Below are positions 30,443 to 42,520 of a stretch of DNA of 52,940 nucleotides, piece after piece. The first letter of the stretch is position 1, and each line of letters begins with the position of its first letter. The DNA is from an uncultured Acidobacteriota bacterium. Its GTDB lineage: Bacteria; Acidobacteriota; Terriglobia; Bryobacterales; Bryobacteraceae. The position numbers were made by a program, and so were the translations under genes. The stretch is taken from assembly GCA_902825945.1 (NCBI GenBank), contig CADECY010000022.1, forward strand, positions 32,829-85,768. Reading direction: 5' to 3'. Below the pieces are notes generated by a model. That model was not told the origin of the DNA and did not search any database. It saw nothing but the letters and a program-made list of their open reading frames with translations.

Positions 30443-31336
30443 TCACCTCCTGTCGCGGGAAGCGGTGATGGTCCGCGAGATTCCTTCCGCGAAAGAAACC
30501 CGCGGTACGAACCCGAGCCGAGCCCTCGCCTTGCCGATATTGTTGACGAAATCGCCGGTCTCGACGTCAATGTAGCCGGCGGGCCATGGCACGTGCTCGA
30601 TCGCCGCGCCGGACTGCGCCGAGACTTCCCGTGCCGCTTCGACGATTGAGGTTCCCACGCCGGACCCGATGTTGAACGTCTCGTTTCGCGCTGCTTCCTC
30701 GCGGCCGCAAAGCAATAGTGCGTCCACCAGATCGTCGATGAAGATGTAGTCGCGCAGTTGCGTGCCCTCGCCGAAGATCTTCAACGGCGATCCTTCGACG
30801 GCCCAACGCACCATGCGATTCAGGAATCCGTACTCTTGCGACGGGTGCGCACCGAGGTCGAGCCCGTAAGGGTTCGAGATGCGGCAAATCGTGTAGCTCA
30901 TGCCGCCATGCTGCGCGAAGATGCGGTGGTAGTGTTCGATGCAGAGCTTATGCGCGGCGTAGAAGCTGTCGGGGTGAACCGGATGCGATTCGCCGACTGG
31001 CAGCGATTCTGGCTTTCCGTAGACGAGCCGCGAACTGGCGAACACAACGCGAGGCCTCTCGGGCGACTTCGCGCATGCGGCGAGGAATCGGAGCTGCCAG
31101 GCGTTCGAAGTCGCGAGACTTTCCGCCGGATCGAGGTTGCTGGCCACCGCGCCGGAAGTGCCGGCGAGGTTGAAGACCAGGCCGGCTTCCGCCACAGCGC
31201 TCTCAAACGCGTCTTGGCTCACTTGGCCATCCGCTGGCTGGCGCGAGAGCACGATCACCCGCGCGGAGCCCGAGAGCCGCCGCGCGAGCGCCGATCCGAT
31301 GAAGCCGGTTCCTCCGGAGATCAGGACGGTTTGCAT
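30443..31336 (-). CDS. NAD-dependent epimerase/dehydratase (extended SDR)
   Basis: 297 residues. NAD-binding GGTGFIGSALARRL (8-21) at the N-terminus, the active-site FASSRLVYG with SFYAAHKLCIEHYH (Tyr and Lys of YxxxK), and ISNPYGLDLG and FNIGSGVGTS in the substrate half. Extended short-chain dehydrogenase, like GalE or dTDP-glucose dehydratases, acting on nucleotide sugars. The exact sugar cannot be told. It lies 11 bases beyond the second glnK gene on the same strand, so it may be read from the amt promoter as well. Confidence 0.9.
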   Translation of the reverse strand: MQTVLISGGTGFIGSALARRLSGSARVIVLSRQPADGQVSQDAFESAVAEAGLVFNLAGTSGAVASNLDPAESLATSNAWQLRFLAACAKSPERPRVVFASSRLVYGKPESLPVGESHPVHPDSFYAAHKLCIEHYHRIFAQHGGMSYTICRISNPYGLDLGAHPSQEYGFLNRMVRWAVEGSPLKIFGEGTQLRDYIFIDDLVDALLLCGREEAARNETFNIGSGVGTSIVEAAREVSAQSGAAIEHVPWPAGYIDVETGDFVNNIGKARARLGFVPRVSFAEGISRTITASRDRR

Positions 31337-31347
31337 GGCGCCCCGGT

Positions 31348-33067
<1,720 letters not shown>

Positions 33068-33146
33068 CTCCGCCTCCCTGAATTGGAACAGCAAGGGTAC
33101 CAAATCCGGGCGTGACGCGCGAAGTCGAATTATTTTATCGAGCCCA

Positions 33147-33449
33147 TCATTTTTTCTTTGAACCGCCGGTTTCTTTCGGGATCTCGGCGACGATATTGTT
33201 GATCACCTTCGAGGCGCCACAAGAACTGGCAATCGCATAGACGCCGCCCTTCGACCCCTGTTTCTTCGCGCTGCCGCTGAAGGTCGCCACCGAGCTGGCC
33301 ACGGTGACCGAGAATGCCTCATCACTGAGTTTGGGCGATCTCTTTAAGGCGCCTTCGATGCAGGAGCGGATTTCAGGATCTGGCTTGGGCTTGGTTTGAG
33401 CGGTGGCGAGCGCGGCGGCTACTAGGACGGCGGGAAACAACTTGTACAT
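33147..33449 (-). CDS. Small exported BON-like domain protein
   Basis: 100 residues. Signal peptide (YKLFPAVLVAAALATAQT) followed by one domain with BON character: IRSCIEGALKRSPKL, FSVTVASSVATFSGSAK, SKVINNIVAE. It has a lysine-rich end (GGSKKK). BON domains bind phospholipids or hold outer-membrane proteins such as OsmY. Here it is small and probably periplasmic. It ends 80 bases upstream of the second amt gene on the same strand but has its own start and may be separately expressed. Confidence 0.75.
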   Translation of the reverse strand: MYKLFPAVLVAAALATAQTKPKPDPEIRSCIEGALKRSPKLSDEAFSVTVASSVATFSGSAKKQGSKGGVYAIASSCGASKVINNIVAEIPKETGGSKKK

Positions 33450-33915
33450 GTTTGGGAATCCAGATTATCGCGAAAGCTCTCGCCGAAGCGAGGCAAGACT
33501 CCTAAGTATGATTTCGCATGTTACCGTAGTCGCGCAACTTTGCGCACACTGGTGACGGGCGCTGGGCGCGATCCGGCACCGGGCCGCAACCTCTTGCTGG
33601 GTGCCGATTCAGGGGCTGCCGCGGCGATGAGATGACCGCGGCGATCTTCGGACCGGCTGAAGGCGGTCAGCGCGCGTTCACCCCGGCCGCCCGGCTTGCG
33701 CGAGGAAAGCCAGACTATGACGTCAACACCGTGTCGACCGTGGCCGTAGTTGTCACGATTTGACCGGACGTTCCCTGGTCCCGTACACTGTCAGAGAGCA
33801 GGACTCCATCCCCGGATTCCACATCAATCCCCCCCAAGCGGACATTCGAAGCTCTATTTTCAGGCGCGCGGCCCGTGAGGGTAGTTGCGGAGGTTCAAGA
33901 ATTTTGGCAGACGGT
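33450..33915. other. 466-base region upstream of metK; no gene, likely long leader
   Basis: No credible coding frame. The left part contains short inverted repeats (for example GGCACC near 33575 and GGTGCC near 33601) and a direct repeat of CCGCGGCGAT near 33617 and 33636. A promoter-like pair sits at 33760-33789, which would leave a leader of about 120 bases before metK. I compared it by eye with the SAM-I, SAM-II and SAH riboswitch consensus and found no match. Confidence 0.4.
33760..33789 (+). promoter_or_regulatory. Candidate sigma-70 type promoter for metK
   Basis: TTGACC (5 of 6 to TTGACA) at 33760-33765 and TACACT (4 of 6 to TATAAT) at 33784-33789, 18 bases apart. Position and spacing fit a promoter reading into metK. 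Inferred from sequence only. Confidence 0.4.
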
Positions 33916-35043
33916 ATGCGGCATATATTCACGTCGGAATCGGTGACCGAAGGCCACCCCGATAAGATTGCGGATCAGGTCTCCGATGCGATTCTCGATG
34001 AGTGTCTGAAGCAAGACCCCACGAGCCGCGTTGCCTGCGAGACGATGGTGACCACCGGATTGTGCATCGTCGCGGGCGAGATCACCACGAAGGCGAAGTT
34101 CGAAGTGCCGCAACTGGTGCGGAAAGTGATCTGCGACATCGGCTATGACAATGCCGCGTACGGCTACGACGGCAACACCTGTGGCATCATCAACGCGATC
34201 CAGACTCAATCGCCCGACATCGCCATGGGCGTCGACACCGGCGGAGCGGGTGACCAAGGGCTGATGTTCGGGTTTGCCTGCGACGAAACTCCAGAACTGA
34301 TGCCACTACCGATTCAACTCGCCCACCAGTTGGTGGAGCGGCTGAGCATCGCGCGCCGCGAAGGGCTGCTCAAGTTCCTGCGCGCCGACGGCAAGTCCCA
34401 GGTCAGTGTCGAGTACGAAGGAAACACGCCGAAGCGCATCGACGCGATCGTGGTTTCGACGCAGCACGCCGAAATGGACATCGAGAAGCTCCGGTCGCAG
34501 GTGAAGAAGGTCGTCATCGACCCAGTGGTGCCGAAGAACATGGTGGACAAGAACACCAAGTTCCACATCAATCCGACCGGACGTTTCGTGATCGGGGGCC
34601 CGCACGGCGATACCGGACTCACCGGACGCAAAATCATCGTCGATACCTATGGCGGCTACGGACGCCACGGCGGCGGCGCTTTTTCGGGCAAAGATCCGAC
34701 GAAGGTGGACCGCTCGGCGTGCTACATGGCGCGTTACGTCGCCAAGAACATCGTGGCCGCCAAACTCGCCTCGCGTTGCGAAGTGCAACTCGCCTATGCG
34801 ATCGGCGTGGCCGAACCGGTATCGGTCCGCGTCGACACCTTCGGCACGGGCACCATCGCCGACGAGAAGATCGTCCAACTGGTACGCGCCACCTTCCCGT
34901 TGACGCCGAAGGGCATGATCGACCATTTGAAGCTGCGCCGCCCGATCTACCGCGCTACCGCGGCTTTTGGCCATTTCGGCCGCAAGGGCTTCTCTTGGGA
35001 AGCCACCGACAAGGCGAAAGCGTTGCGCGACGCCGCCAAGTAA
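33916..35043 (+). CDS. metK: S-adenosylmethionine synthetase
   Basis: 375 residues from ATG 33916, which begins the conserved [20 protein letters not shown]; the longer frame upstream is not conserved. Other signatures: [57 protein letters not shown]. Makes S-adenosylmethionine from ATP and methionine. Length is near the usual 380-390. Followed by a strong hairpin terminator at 35064, so it is a single-gene unit. Confidence 0.97.
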   Translation: MRHIFTSESVTEGHPDKIADQVSDAILDECLKQDPTSRVACETMVTTGLCIVAGEITTKAKFEVPQLVRKVICDIGYDNAAYGYDGNTCGIINAIQTQSPDIAMGVDTGGAGDQGLMFGFACDETPELMPLPIQLAHQLVERLSIARREGLLKFLRADGKSQVSVEYEGNTPKRIDAIVVSTQHAEMDIEKLRSQVKKVVIDPVVPKNMVDKNTKFHINPTGRFVIGGPHGDTGLTGRKIIVDTYGGYGRHGGGAFSGKDPTKVDRSACYMARYVAKNIVAAKLASRCEVQLAYAIGVAEPVSVRVDTFGTGTIADEKIVQLVRATFPLTPKGMIDHLKLRRPIYRATAAFGHFGRKGFSWEATDKAKALRDAAK

Positions 35044-35063
35044 GGAATCGAGAGTGTCAAGCA

Positions 35064-35090
35064 CGGGACGGGTCTTTGCGGCCCGTCCCG
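35064..35090 (+). terminator. Hairpin terminator after metK
   Basis: CGGGACGGG and CCCGTCCCG form a 9-pair GC-rich stem with a 9-base loop (TCTTTGCGG), followed by AATTTTG. The T-run is short but the position, 20 bases after the metK stop and 26 before tig, fits an intrinsic terminator. Confidence 0.7.
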
Positions 35091-35116
35091 AATTTTGTCT
35101 GGAATAGGATTTTGCC

Positions 35117-36397
35117 GTGAGCCCCACCGAACCCACCGAAACTTGCAAACGAACCGCCGAGATCACCGTCCCCTTGGCGGAAGTGGAGGCCGAGACCGAA
35201 AAGGTCGTCGCCGAGTTCCAACAAAAGGCCCGCATGCCGGGGTTCCGGCCCGGCAAGGTGCCGCTCTCGGTGGTGAGAAAGCGCTTTCATCAGGACATTC
35301 GCCAACACGTCGTGGAACATGTTGTTCCCGCCGCGTTCCGGCGCACCGCGGACGCGAACCAGTGGCAGGTGGTCGGGAATCCGAGCGTCAAACACATCGA
35401 CTTCGAGGAAGGCAAGGACCTGCTGTTCCGCGCCGAGTACGAAGTGGCGCCCGAGTTCGAGCTCGGAGAGTATCGTGGTGTCGATGTTCCGTACGACGAT
35501 CCGGTCGCTTCCGATGAAGAGGTCGAAGCGCGAATCGAGCAGATGCGCCAAGCGAAAGCCGAGTACGTCAACATCGATCCGCGCCCGCTCGCCCAGGGCG
35601 ACTTCGCCGTGCTGGCGCTCCGCAGCCTGGAAGGTGTCGAAGGCGAACCGGTCGAAAGCAATGAAACGGTGATCGAGATCGGCGGCGCCGATACGATGCC
35701 CGCATTCACCGAAGCGTTGCTAGGCGAGTCGCCGGTGGCCGAGAAGCAGGTCGAGATCGAGTACCCGGAGAATTACGGCCACAAGAAGCTTGCCGGCCGC
35801 AAGGTGAAGTTCCAGGTGACGCTAAAGGGGCTGCGGCGTAAGGAACTGCCCGAGGTCAACGACGAACTTGCCAAGGATGTAGGCGATTTCCAGAATCTCG
35901 AGGAGTTGCGTGACCAAACGCGGCGCGCCGTGCTCCGGGAAAAGGAAGCTCAGGCGCAGGGCGCGGCCAAGAACGCGATTGTCGAAAAGCTGATCGAAGC
36001 CCACTCGTTCCCGGTTCCCGAGGCGTGGGTGGAAACACAGATCCGCGCGCAGGCCGAATCTCGCCTGACCGAACTGGCGGGGTACGGCGTCGATGTGTCG
36101 AAGATGGACCTCGACTGGAACAAGCTGCGGGAAGCCTTCCAGGACGAAGCCACCAAGCATGTGAAGGCATCACTGATTCTCGCCAAGGTGGCCGAACGGG
36201 AATCGATCGAGACCATGATGGACGAGGTGGACCGCGAGGTGCAGCGGATGGCCAAGCAGATGCGCGAGCCCGTGGCCGCGGTTCGAATGAAGATGGAAAA
36301 GGACGGGGCGCTTGGGCGCATCGCGCAACAGATCCGGACGAACAAGGTATTGAACTTCCTGTTCGAGCAGGCCCGGAAGGTGCCCGCGAACGCCTGA
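35117..36397 (+). CDS. tig: Trigger factor (ribosome-bound prolyl isomerase chaperone)
   Basis: 426 residues from GTG 35117. The N-terminal ribosome-binding domain has the signature MPGFRPGKVPLSVVRKRF (GFRxGKxP loop). The middle PPIase domain is seen at DFAVLALRSLEGVEGEP and ENYGHKKLAGRKVKFQVT, and the long helical C-terminal chaperone domain ends in IRTNKVLNFLFEQARKV. Binds new chains at the ribosome exit. Located before clpX as in most bacteria, but clpP, normally between the two, is missing. Confidence 0.96.
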   Translation: MSPTEPTETCKRTAEITVPLAEVEAETEKVVAEFQQKARMPGFRPGKVPLSVVRKRFHQDIRQHVVEHVVPAAFRRTADANQWQVVGNPSVKHIDFEEGKDLLFRAEYEVAPEFELGEYRGVDVPYDDPVASDEEVEARIEQMRQAKAEYVNIDPRPLAQGDFAVLALRSLEGVEGEPVESNETVIEIGGADTMPAFTEALLGESPVAEKQVEIEYPENYGHKKLAGRKVKFQVTLKGLRRKELPEVNDELAKDVGDFQNLEELRDQTRRAVLREKEAQAQGAAKNAIVEKLIEAHSFPVPEAWVETQIRAQAESRLTELAGYGVDVSKMDLDWNKLREAFQDEATKHVKASLILAKVAERESIETMMDEVDREVQRMAKQMREPVAAVRMKMEKDGALGRIAQQIRTNKVLNFLFEQARKVPANA

Positions 36398-36403
36398 GAG
36401 GGG

Positions 36404-36443
36404 CGCGCTGGGACTTTTCTCCCATGACGCAACTCCCAGCGCG
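36404..36443. terminator. Inverted repeat after tig
   Basis: CGCGCTGGGA (36404-36413) and TCCCAGCGCG (36434-36443) are exact inverse complements with a 20-base loop. It begins 7 bases after the tig stop and ends just before the clpX promoter candidate. No T-run follows, so it may be a weak or processing hairpin rather than a terminator. Confidence 0.4.
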
Positions 36444-36446
36444 GGA

Positions 36447-36475
36447 TTGCCGGAGGGCGGGTTCCCTGAGATAAT
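36447..36475 (+). promoter_or_regulatory. Candidate sigma-70 promoter for clpX
   Basis: TTGCCG (36447-36452) and GATAAT (36470-36475) with exactly 17 bases between: 4 of 6 and 5 of 6 matches. It lies 64 bases before the TTG start of clpX. It suggests clpX-lon can be transcribed separately from tig. Confidence 0.55.
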
Positions 36476-36538
36476 GAAAGCGGCGGTTCACAAAAGCATG
36501 ACTACACGGTGGCAACACCTGACCTGGGAGAGGGGCCG

Positions 36539-37795
<1,257 letters not shown>

Positions 37796-37912
37796 ACCCG
37801 GTTTTGCCCCTTCCGGGGGACGGATTTTCGCCTCCTGGCCACCCCAAATGCCGCTGATGTGGGTTTAACATGCATCCCGGCGGCGATTCCAGTATTCTTA
37901 TCTACAGAGGAC

Positions 37913-40306
37913 ATGCTTACTTCCAAAGACAGGCCCGAAACGAAACGGCTGCCGATGATGCCGATTCGCGATGTGGTGATTTTCCCCCACATGATGACGC
38001 CCTTCGTCGTGGGCCGCGAGTCGAGCGTGCGAGCGCTGGAAGAAGCGCTGGCGGGCGACAAGAAGATCTTTCTCGCCACGCAGCATGACGCAAGCGTCGA
38101 TGAGCCCCGCCCCGAGGAGATTTATCACACCGGCACGGTGGCCAATATCGTGCAGAGCCTCAAGCTTCCTGACGGCAACATCAAGGTGCTCGTCGAGGGG
38201 GTCGAGCGCGGCAAAGTGGTCTCGGTTTCCGAGGACGATGGCTACTTTCGCGCGGTCGTCAAGACCTTCCATTTCAAGGTGGACGCGGGTCCGCAGTTGG
38301 ACGCGCTCGTCAGCCGCGTGACGACGCTCTTTGAACAATACGTCAAACTCAGCCAGAATCTGAACTACGAGACCATGGTCGCGGCGATCCGCGGCGACGA
38401 TCCCGGCAAACTCGCCGATACCGTGGGTTCGAATCTGCAGTTGACGATCGAAGAGAAGCAGGAACTGCTCGAGATCTTCGATCCGGTGGACCGCCTCACG
38501 CGCGTCGCTGAAATGCTCGATATCGAAATCGAGAAGCTCAATATGGATCGCACCATCCAGGGACGCGTCAAGCGCCAGATGGAGCGAGCCCAGAAAGAGT
38601 ACTACCTCAACGAGAAGATCAAGGCGATCCAGAAGGAACTCGGCCGGGGCGAAAAGAGCGAGTTCGACGACTTCAAGAAGAAGATCGATCAGGCGGGGAT
38701 GCCGGAGGAAGCCAAGGAGAAGGCGATCGCCGAGCTGAAGCGGCTCGAGCAGATGCCGCCGATGTCGGCCGAATCCACCGTCTCGCGCAACTATCTCGAG
38801 TGGCTGCTCGCGGTGCCATGGACGAAGAAGTCGCGCGAGATTCGCGACCTCGCCTTCGCCGAGAAGACTCTAGAAACCGACCATTACGGGCTCGAGAAGA
38901 TCAAAGAGCGCATCATGGAATTCCTGGCCGTCCGGCGGCTGGTGAAGAATCCGAAGGGCTCGATCCTGTGCTTCGTCGGGCCTCCGGGCGTGGGCAAGAC
39001 CTCACTTGGGATGTCGATCGCCAAAGCGACTGGGCGCAAGTTCGTGCGCATGTCGCTCGGCGGAGTTCGCGACGAGGCCGAAATCCGAGGCCACCGCCGC
39101 ACCTACATCGGCGCGCTTCCCGGACAGGTGATTCAGATGATGAAGAAGGCTGGCACCAAGAACCCGGTCTTCCTCCTCGACGAGATCGACAAGATGTCGA
39201 CCGACTTCCGCGGCGATCCGTCGGCTGCGCTGCTCGAGGTGCTCGACCCGGAGCAGAACTACATGTTCGTCGATCACTACCTGGATGTCGAGTACGACCT
39301 GAGCCAAGTGTTCTTCGTGGCGACCGCGAACGTGATGCACACGATTCCGCCCGCGCTTCAAGACCGCATGGAGGTGATCCGGCTCACCGGCTACACCGAG
39401 CTCGAAAAGCTCGAAATCTGCAAGCGATTCCTGGTTCGCAAGCAGATGGAGCAGACCGGGCTCACCGCCGCCTCGATCGATTTCAAGGACGAAGGGCTCA
39501 AGACGCTCGTCCAGAATTACACGCGTGAAGCCGGTGTCCGCAATCTCGAACGCGAGGTGGGCAATGTCTGCCGCAAGGTGGCGCGCAAGGTGGTCGCGTC
39601 GAAGAAGGAATCCAAGGCGGTCATCACACCCGAAAAGGTACAGGATCTGCTGGGGCCGCACAAGTATCGCGATCTGGGCGCCGAATTGAAGAACGAGATC
39701 GGAGCGACCGTCGGCTTGGCGTGGACCGAGGTCGGCGGATCGCTGCTGACCACGGAAACGACGGTCATGGAAGGCCGTGGAAAGCTCACGATCACCGGTA
39801 AGCTCGGCGATGTGATGCAAGAATCGGCCCAGGCGGCGATGAGCTACGTGCGCAGCCGCGCCACCTCGCTCGGTCTGCCCAGGGACTTCTATCGCCACCT
39901 CGATATCCACGTGCATGTGCCCGAGGGCGCGATTCCGAAGGACGGTCCATCGGCGGGAATCACTTTGGCCACGAGCATCTGCAGCGCGCTCACCAAGATT
40001 CCCGTACGCGGTGATATCGCGATGACCGGCGAAATCACGCTGCGCGGCAAGGTGCTGCCGATCGGCGGACTCAAGGAGAAGCTGCTCGCCGCGCATCGCC
40101 ACGGTATTCGTGAAGCGGTGATTCCGAAGGAGAACGAGCGGGATCTGCCCGACATCCCCGAGAATATCCGCAAGGAGATGAAGTTGAACATGGTCGAGTC
40201 GATGGACCAGGTTCTCCAATTGGCCCTCGAACGTCTCCCCGAGCCTCTTCCCGCCGCGCCCGTCGAGATGGGCGCCCCACAAGCCGAAGAGAAGCTGACG
40301 CACTGA
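37913..40306 (+). CDS. lon: Lon protease
   Basis: 797 residues from ATG 37913; the 18 residues upstream in frame are not family-like. N-terminal substrate domain ([19 protein letters not shown]), a coiled region, AAA module with Walker [10 protein letters not shown] and Walker B FLLDEIDK, and the C-terminal protease with the catalytic Ser in KDGPSAG and Lys in [10 protein letters not shown]. Degrades misfolded and regulatory proteins. It has its own gap of 117 bases from clpX, so it may also have its own promoter. Confidence 0.97.
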   Translation: MLTSKDRPETKRLPMMPIRDVVIFPHMMTPFVVGRESSVRALEEALAGDKKIFLATQHDASVDEPRPEEIYHTGTVANIVQSLKLPDGNIKVLVEGVERGKVVSVSEDDGYFRAVVKTFHFKVDAGPQLDALVSRVTTLFEQYVKLSQNLNYETMVAAIRGDDPGKLADTVGSNLQLTIEEKQELLEIFDPVDRLTRVAEMLDIEIEKLNMDRTIQGRVKRQMERAQKEYYLNEKIKAIQKELGRGEKSEFDDFKKKIDQAGMPEEAKEKAIAELKRLEQMPPMSAESTVSRNYLEWLLAVPWTKKSREIRDLAFAEKTLETDHYGLEKIKERIMEFLAVRRLVKNPKGSILCFVGPPGVGKTSLGMSIAKATGRKFVRMSLGGVRDEAEIRGHRRTYIGALPGQVIQMMKKAGTKNPVFLLDEIDKMSTDFRGDPSAALLEVLDPEQNYMFVDHYLDVEYDLSQVFFVATANVMHTIPPALQDRMEVIRLTGYTELEKLEICKRFLVRKQMEQTGLTAASIDFKDEGLKTLVQNYTREAGVRNLEREVGNVCRKVARKVVASKKESKAVITPEKVQDLLGPHKYRDLGAELKNEIGATVGLAWTEVGGSLLTTETTVMEGRGKLTITGKLGDVMQESAQAAMSYVRSRATSLGLPRDFYRHLDIHVHVPEGAIPKDGPSAGITLATSICSALTKIPVRGDIAMTGEITLRGKVLPIGGLKEKLLAAHRHGIREAVIPKENERDLPDIPENIRKEMKLNMVESMDQVLQLALERLPEPLPAAPVEMGAPQAEEKLTH

Positions 40307-40312
40307 GTACGA

Positions 40313-40341
40313 TGAGCCCGGCGCCGCCATGGCCGGGCTCA
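40313..40341 (+). terminator. Hairpin after lon
   Basis: TGAGCCCGGC (40313-40322) and GCCGGGCTCA (40332-40341) form a perfect 10-pair stem with a 9-base loop. It lies 7 bases after the lon stop. No T-run follows (ACCTCCCCC), so it may rely on a factor or act as an end-protecting structure. Confidence 0.5.
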
Positions 40342-40351
40342 CCTCCCCCAA

Positions 40352-40933
40352 ATGCAACGCGTTCCGGCGCGGTTTATAATAAGTGCAGTTAGGCCCGAGC
40401 AGTTCCCAGCGGAGGAGCTTCCCGAGTTCGCCTTCCTCGGAAGGAGCAACGTCGGCAAGTCCTCTCTGTTGAATGCTCTGGTTGGCCAGCAGGGACTGGC
40501 TCATACTAGCGCTACCCCCGGCCGGACCCAGGCCATCAACTTTTTCCGGATCGCCGAGCGTTGGCAGTTCGTGGACCTCCCCGGTTACGGTTACGCTCGC
40601 GTTCCCTCGGAGATCACCCAGTCCTGGAAATCCCTCATCGATTCCTACCTTCTCAGGCGTAAAGCCCTGGCGCTGTGCTTCCTGTTGCTGGACTCGCGCC
40701 GCGGCTGGATGCCGCACGACCTGGAGCTCAAGAGATGGCTCGAAGCTCACCACCGCAAGTACCTGATCGTCACCACCAAATTCGACAAATTGAAGTCGCA
40801 GTCCGAACGCCATGAAGCGGAAAAGGCCCTGCGGCTGCATCTCGGAGATGCCGAGTGGATCCCCTTCTCGGCGGTGACCGGTCAAGGAGTGAGGCAAATT
40901 TGGCAAACGATTTCGACCCCCCCCAGCCCCTGA
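40352..40933 (+). CDS. engB: Ribosome biogenesis GTPase YihA/YsxC (EngB)
   Basis: 193 residues. GTPase motifs: G1 [10 protein letters not shown]2 region [12 protein letters not shown]3 DLPGYGYA, G4 TKFDK, G5 FSAVTG. The start [18 protein letters not shown] aligns with the conserved N-terminal strand of the family, so ATG 40352 is right. Binds GTP and helps assemble the large ribosomal subunit. The order lon-engB is common. The perfect TATAAT at 40375-40380 falls inside the coding region. Confidence 0.95.
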   Translation: MQRVPARFIISAVRPEQFPAEELPEFAFLGRSNVGKSSLLNALVGQQGLAHTSATPGRTQAINFFRIAERWQFVDLPGYGYARVPSEITQSWKSLIDSYLLRRKALALCFLLLDSRRGWMPHDLELKRWLEAHHRKYLIVTTKFDKLKSQSERHEAEKALRLHLGDAEWIPFSAVTGQGVRQIWQTISTPPSP

Positions 40934-42402
40934 CGACAGGCACCACGCCTGTTCCCGCCGAAACACACGGGGATCGCGCCCCGTCCCTCGACCTCCACAA
41001 GCAAGAGATCCGGCATCGTTCCTCGAAGCCGCTTGCAGCCCGTGAAATGCCGCTTCGTACCGCGCCCGCGGGATTGAAGCCGCCCGTGCCCAAAGACCTC
41101 CCGCCCGACGAAGAAGATCCGGAGTTGCGCAAGATCGCGCGCGACGGCTCGACGCTCGATCTGGCCGAACTCAAGGACCTGAGCATCCAGAAGCTGAATC
41201 AGGTGGCCAAGGATCTGAGCGTCACCGGAACCGCGGGGCTCCGCAAGCAGGATCTGATTTTCAAAATTCTCCAAGTTCAGGCCGAGAAGTCGGGCCTCAT
41301 TTTCGCCGAGGGCGTGCTCGAATGCCTGCCCGACGGTTTCGGATTCCTGCGCGCGCCCGAGTACAACTACCTGCCCGGACCCGACGACGTCTATGTGTCG
41401 CCGTCGCAAATCCGGCGCTTCGATCTCCGCACCGGCGACACGATCTCGGGTCAGATCCGGCCGCCGAAGGAGGGCGAACGCTATTTTGCTCTCATCAAGG
41501 TCGACGCGATCAACTTCGAGCCTCCCGAGGAGTCGCGGAACAAAATCTTTTTCGACAACCTCACGCCGCTCTACCCGGATCACAAGCTGAAGCTCGAGAC
41601 CGTGCGCGAGAACTATTCCGGCCGCGTGATGGACATGCTCACGCCAATCGGCAAGGGGCAGCGCGGTCTGATCGTCGCGCCGCCGCGAACCGGAAAGACG
41701 ATGATGCTGCAGGCGATCGCCAACTCGATCACCGCGAATCACCCGGAAGTCAGTCTCATCGTGTTGCTGATCGATGAGCGGCCGGAGGAGGTCACCGACA
41801 TGCAGCGTTCGGTGAAGGGTGAGGTGATCAGTTCGACTTTCGACGAGCCGGCATCGCGCCACGTGCAGGTCGCCGAAATGGTGATCGAGAAGGCCAAACG
41901 TCTCGTCGAGCACAAGCGCGATGTCGTGATCCTGCTCGATTCGATCACTCGCCTGGCGCGCGCTTACAACGCCGTCGTTCCGCCTTCTGGCAAGGTGTTG
42001 TCGGGTGGCGTCGACTCGAACGCGCTGCAGCGGCCCAAACGATTCTTCGGCGCCGCGCGAAACATCGAGGAAGGCGGCTCGCTCACGATCGTCGCCACCG
42101 CGCTCATCGACACCGGCAGCCGCATGGACGACGTCATCTTCGAGGAGTTCAAGGGAACCGGCAACATGGAGATTCATCTCGACCGCAAGATCGTCGAGAA
42201 GCGCACGTTCCCGGCGATCGACATTCACAAGTCCGGTACCCGCAAGGACGAGTTGCTCTTGCCCAGGGAGGACCTCAATCGCGTCTGGATCCTGCGCAAG
42301 GTTTTGAGCCCGCTGCCGCCGGTGGAGTCGATCGAGCTGCTGCTCGAAAAGCTCGGGAAAGCCCGGTCGAACGCGGAATTTCTCTCTTCGATGAGTTCGT
42401 GA
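40900..42402 (+). CDS. rho: Transcription termination factor Rho
   Basis: 500 residues from TTG 40900, where AAGGAGTGAGG lies before it; the extra upstream frame is inside engB and not conserved. A variable N-terminal stretch (about 70 residues) is followed by the Rho N-terminal RNA-binding domain ([30 protein letters not shown]) and the ATPase with Walker [37 protein letters not shown] and the Q-loop region [15 protein letters not shown]. Hexameric RNA helicase that ends transcription. Its start overlaps engB by 34 bases, so it is co-translated; engB-rho as neighbours is not the most common order. Confidence 0.97.
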   Translation: MANDFDPPQPLTTGTTPVPAETHGDRAPSLDLHKQEIRHRSSKPLAAREMPLRTAPAGLKPPVPKDLPPDEEDPELRKIARDGSTLDLAELKDLSIQKLNQVAKDLSVTGTAGLRKQDLIFKILQVQAEKSGLIFAEGVLECLPDGFGFLRAPEYNYLPGPDDVYVSPSQIRRFDLRTGDTISGQIRPPKEGERYFALIKVDAINFEPPEESRNKIFFDNLTPLYPDHKLKLETVRENYSGRVMDMLTPIGKGQRGLIVAPPRTGKTMMLQAIANSITANHPEVSLIVLLIDERPEEVTDMQRSVKGEVISSTFDEPASRHVQVAEMVIEKAKRLVEHKRDVVILLDSITRLARAYNAVVPPSGKVLSGGVDSNALQRPKRFFGAARNIEEGGSLTIVATALIDTGSRMDDVIFEEFKGTGNMEIHLDRKIVEKRTFPAIDIHKSGTRKDELLLPREDLNRVWILRKVLSPLPPVESIELLLEKLGKARSNAEFLSSMSS

Positions 42403-42416
42403 GCGGCGTCTCTACC

Positions 42417-42498
42417 TTTGAGTTTTCTAAACTACAACTTTAAAAACACTCAAATGTTGTGCGACTGCCTGGGGCTTGAGAAACTTTGATAACCTCAA
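42417..42498. promoter_or_regulatory. AT-rich segment with two inverted repeats sharing TTGAG/CTCAA half-sites
   Basis: Between rho and the DUF4143-type gene the DNA drops to roughly a third GC. TTTGAGT (42417-42423) pairs with ACTCAAA (42448-42454). A second repeat pairs TTGAG (42476-42480) with CTCAA (42494-42498). All four half-sites share the same five-base core, as in operator sites for a dimeric regulator. The first could also be the rho end hairpin. No clear ribosome site precedes the next gene. Confidence 0.4.
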
Positions 42499-42520
42499 AC
42501 CAGCAGTTTAAATTTCTCAC

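Noticed and set aside
33700..33760. RNase P RNA or similar (GAGGAAAG near 33700)
   Set aside because: The motif is isolated, the rest of the conserved RNase P core is missing and there is too little room before metK.
33800..33915. SAM riboswitch for metK
   Set aside because: No match by eye to SAM-I, SAM-II or SAH consensus; kept only as an unclassified leader.
37797..37817. Terminator after clpX (CCCGG and CCGGG)
   Set aside because: Only five pairs and no T-run after it; too weak to claim.
40375..40380. TATAAT as a promoter for engB or rho
   Set aside because: It lies inside the engB coding sequence, which starts correctly at 40352, and there is no good -35 at 16-18 bases.
38800..40966. 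Long open frames opposite lon and engB
   Set aside because: Antisense shadows of well-conserved genes.
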